In this document: one piece after another, positions 13,666 through 14,471 of the stretch
How positions within the stretch are numbered: the first letter of the stretch is position 1
Layout of the letters: the number at the start of each line of letters is the position of its first letter
Made by a program: the position numbers and the translations under genes
The notes under the pieces: model-generated
The model's database searches: none
What the model saw: the letters and a program-made list of their open reading frames with translations, nothing else
What the model was told of the DNA's origin: nothing
Assembly (NCBI GenBank): GCA_964364925.1
Contig: CAYIOB010000018.1
Span: forward strand, 1-14,471
Length of the DNA stretch: 14,471 nt
Direction of reading: 5' to 3'
Source of the DNA: JAMCZC01 sp964364925
GTDB taxonomy: Bacteria; Patescibacteriota; Microgenomatia; Levybacterales; UBA12049

Positions 13666-14471
13666 TACAGCAGAAAATATTACTGAGCTTGATACAAATT
13701 TCCTTCAGGCAAATCCCCTTCAGCCAAGAGGTATTATTTCTCCGGATTCACTGCGGGAGCTCGTTGATTCGATAAGAGAGCAGGGAATTTTGGAGCCGAT
13801 TGTTGTTGCCAAAACCCCGGCCGGTTATCAGATTATTGCGGGTGAAAGACGCTGGAGAGCCGCGAAAGTCTTAGAGCTTACAAAAGTGCCGGTTGTAATT
13901 AAAGAAACAACTCCCCAAGGAATGCTGGAGATGTCGATTGTCGAAAACGTTCAGCGCGAAGACTTAAACCCTATTGAAAGAGCACAGGCATACAGAAGAC
14001 TTATTGACGAATTTGGTCTTGGAACAAATGAAGTTGCAAGAAAAGTGGGAAAAAGCGCTCCGACAATTTCCAACACAATCAGGCTTTTGTCCTTGCCCGA
14101 TGCGATAAAAGACGCATTGGTTGCGGGAGTTATAACCGAAGGACACGTCAGACCCCTAATTTCTTTGGGCGATCCAAAATTAATGCTTGATTTGTTTAAG
14201 AAAATTTTAAAGGACAACAGCACTGTCAGGCAAACCGAAGAAATGGCCAGGCAGACAAAAGGAGAAATTCAGCAAAAGGAACCAAGAAAAAAAGACGACA
14301 GGCTGTGGGTTCCGGAGCTCGACGAAATGGCAAAGAATTTGGAACAAAAATTGCTGGTTAACAAAGTAAACGTTTATCAATCAAGAAGTCAGGCGAGAAT
14401 TACTTTTATTATCAGAGGCGAAGTTGAAATAACAGGACCAAAGCTTAAAGAAATCTACGAGGCCCTCTCCA
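13658..14471 (+). CDS. parB: Chromosome-partitioning protein ParB, 3'-truncated
   Basis: ParB binds parS sites, uses CTP to clamp and slide along DNA, and works with ParA in origin segregation. The frame runs off the right edge after 271 residues; relatives have about 280-300, so only part of the C-terminal dimerisation domain is lost. Seen: ANPLQPR (18-24), the ParB box AGERRWRAAK (61-70), the CTP-binding motif ENVQREDLNPIERAQAY (96-112), and a helix-turn-helix NEVARKVGKSAPTISNTIRLLSLP (124-147) followed by VITEGHVRPLISL. The start is ATG at 13658, inside rpmA, with AGAGG (13647-13651) 6 bases before it. The 8-bp overlap suggests coupling to rpmA. No parA or consensus parS site is visible here. 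The full set of motifs points to chromosomal ParB, not a Noc or plasmid KorB protein. Confidence 0.95.
   Translation, partial: MDNTAENITELDTNFLQANPLQPRGIISPDSLRELVDSIREQGILEPIVVAKTPAGYQIIAGERRWRAAKVLELTKVPVVIKETTPQGMLEMSIVENVQREDLNPIERAQAYRRLIDEFGLGTNEVARKVGKSAPTISNTIRLLSLPDAIKDALVAGVITEGHVRPLISLGDPKLMLDLFKKILKDNSTVRQTEEMARQTKGEIQQKEPRKKDDRLWVPELDEMAKNLEQKLLVNKVNVYQSRSQARITFIIRGEVEITGPKLKEIYEALS

Overview
The window is about 14.5 kb of AT-rich bacterial chromosome made almost entirely of plus-strand housekeeping genes for cell-wall synthesis, cell division, translation and chromosome segregation. Gene sequence types, tight packing, a much-reduced FtsQ and a PaaX/Cas2-like protein of a kind I associate with Patescibacteria (CPR) suggest a CPR bacterium, perhaps of the Microgenomates. 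That placement is inference from family resemblance, not a phylogeny. TGA is a true stop (mraY ends in TGA, and ftsW ends in TGA inside an ATGA overlap with murG), which argues against the UGA=Gly lineages (Gracilibacteria/Absconditabacteria).

Layout. Bases 1-1437 hold the 3' part of glmS, which makes glucosamine-6-phosphate for UDP-GlcNAc. Bases 1492-7683 hold a slimmed division/cell-wall cluster: mraY, a SEDS gene (ftsW), murG, a mini-ftsQ, ftsA and ftsZ. The Mur ligases, murB and ddl that often sit in such clusters are absent here. Bases 7684-8953 are an accessory-looking stretch. It holds a membrane-anchored PaaX/Cas2-like gene bracketed by two copies of a palindromic promoter-like element, an apparently decayed second unit, and an unrecognised 61-residue basic protein. 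Bases 8954-12875 hold ileS overlapping a second SEDS gene (rodA-like). Bases 12898-14471 hold rplU, rpmA and the 5' part of parB, which overlaps rpmA.

How the genes work together. GlmS feeds UDP-GlcNAc. MraY and MurG build lipid I and lipid II at the inner face of the membrane. The two SEDS proteins are expected to polymerise glycan, one for the septum and one for the side wall. FtsA tethers FtsZ and FtsQ links to the periplasmic division machinery. IleRS, L21 and L27 serve translation, and ParB serves chromosome partition.

The most notable non-coding signals are: (i) a 16-bp inverted repeat that would enclose the ileS ribosome-binding site and start codon in a loop, competing with a short GAGA-tetraloop hairpin at the predicted 5' end of the mRNA; (ii) a duplicated palindromic element on both sides of the PaaX/Cas2-like gene; (iii) a perfect 10-bp inverted repeat straddling the -10 box of rpmA; (iv) two unrelated-looking five-unit heptamer arrays, one inside ileS and one in the rpmA leader; and (v) three genes (mraY, ftsZ, rplU) whose -10 boxes lie only 7-9 bases before the ATG, implying leaderless mRNAs. 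I saw no tRNA, rRNA, CRISPR array or insertion sequence.
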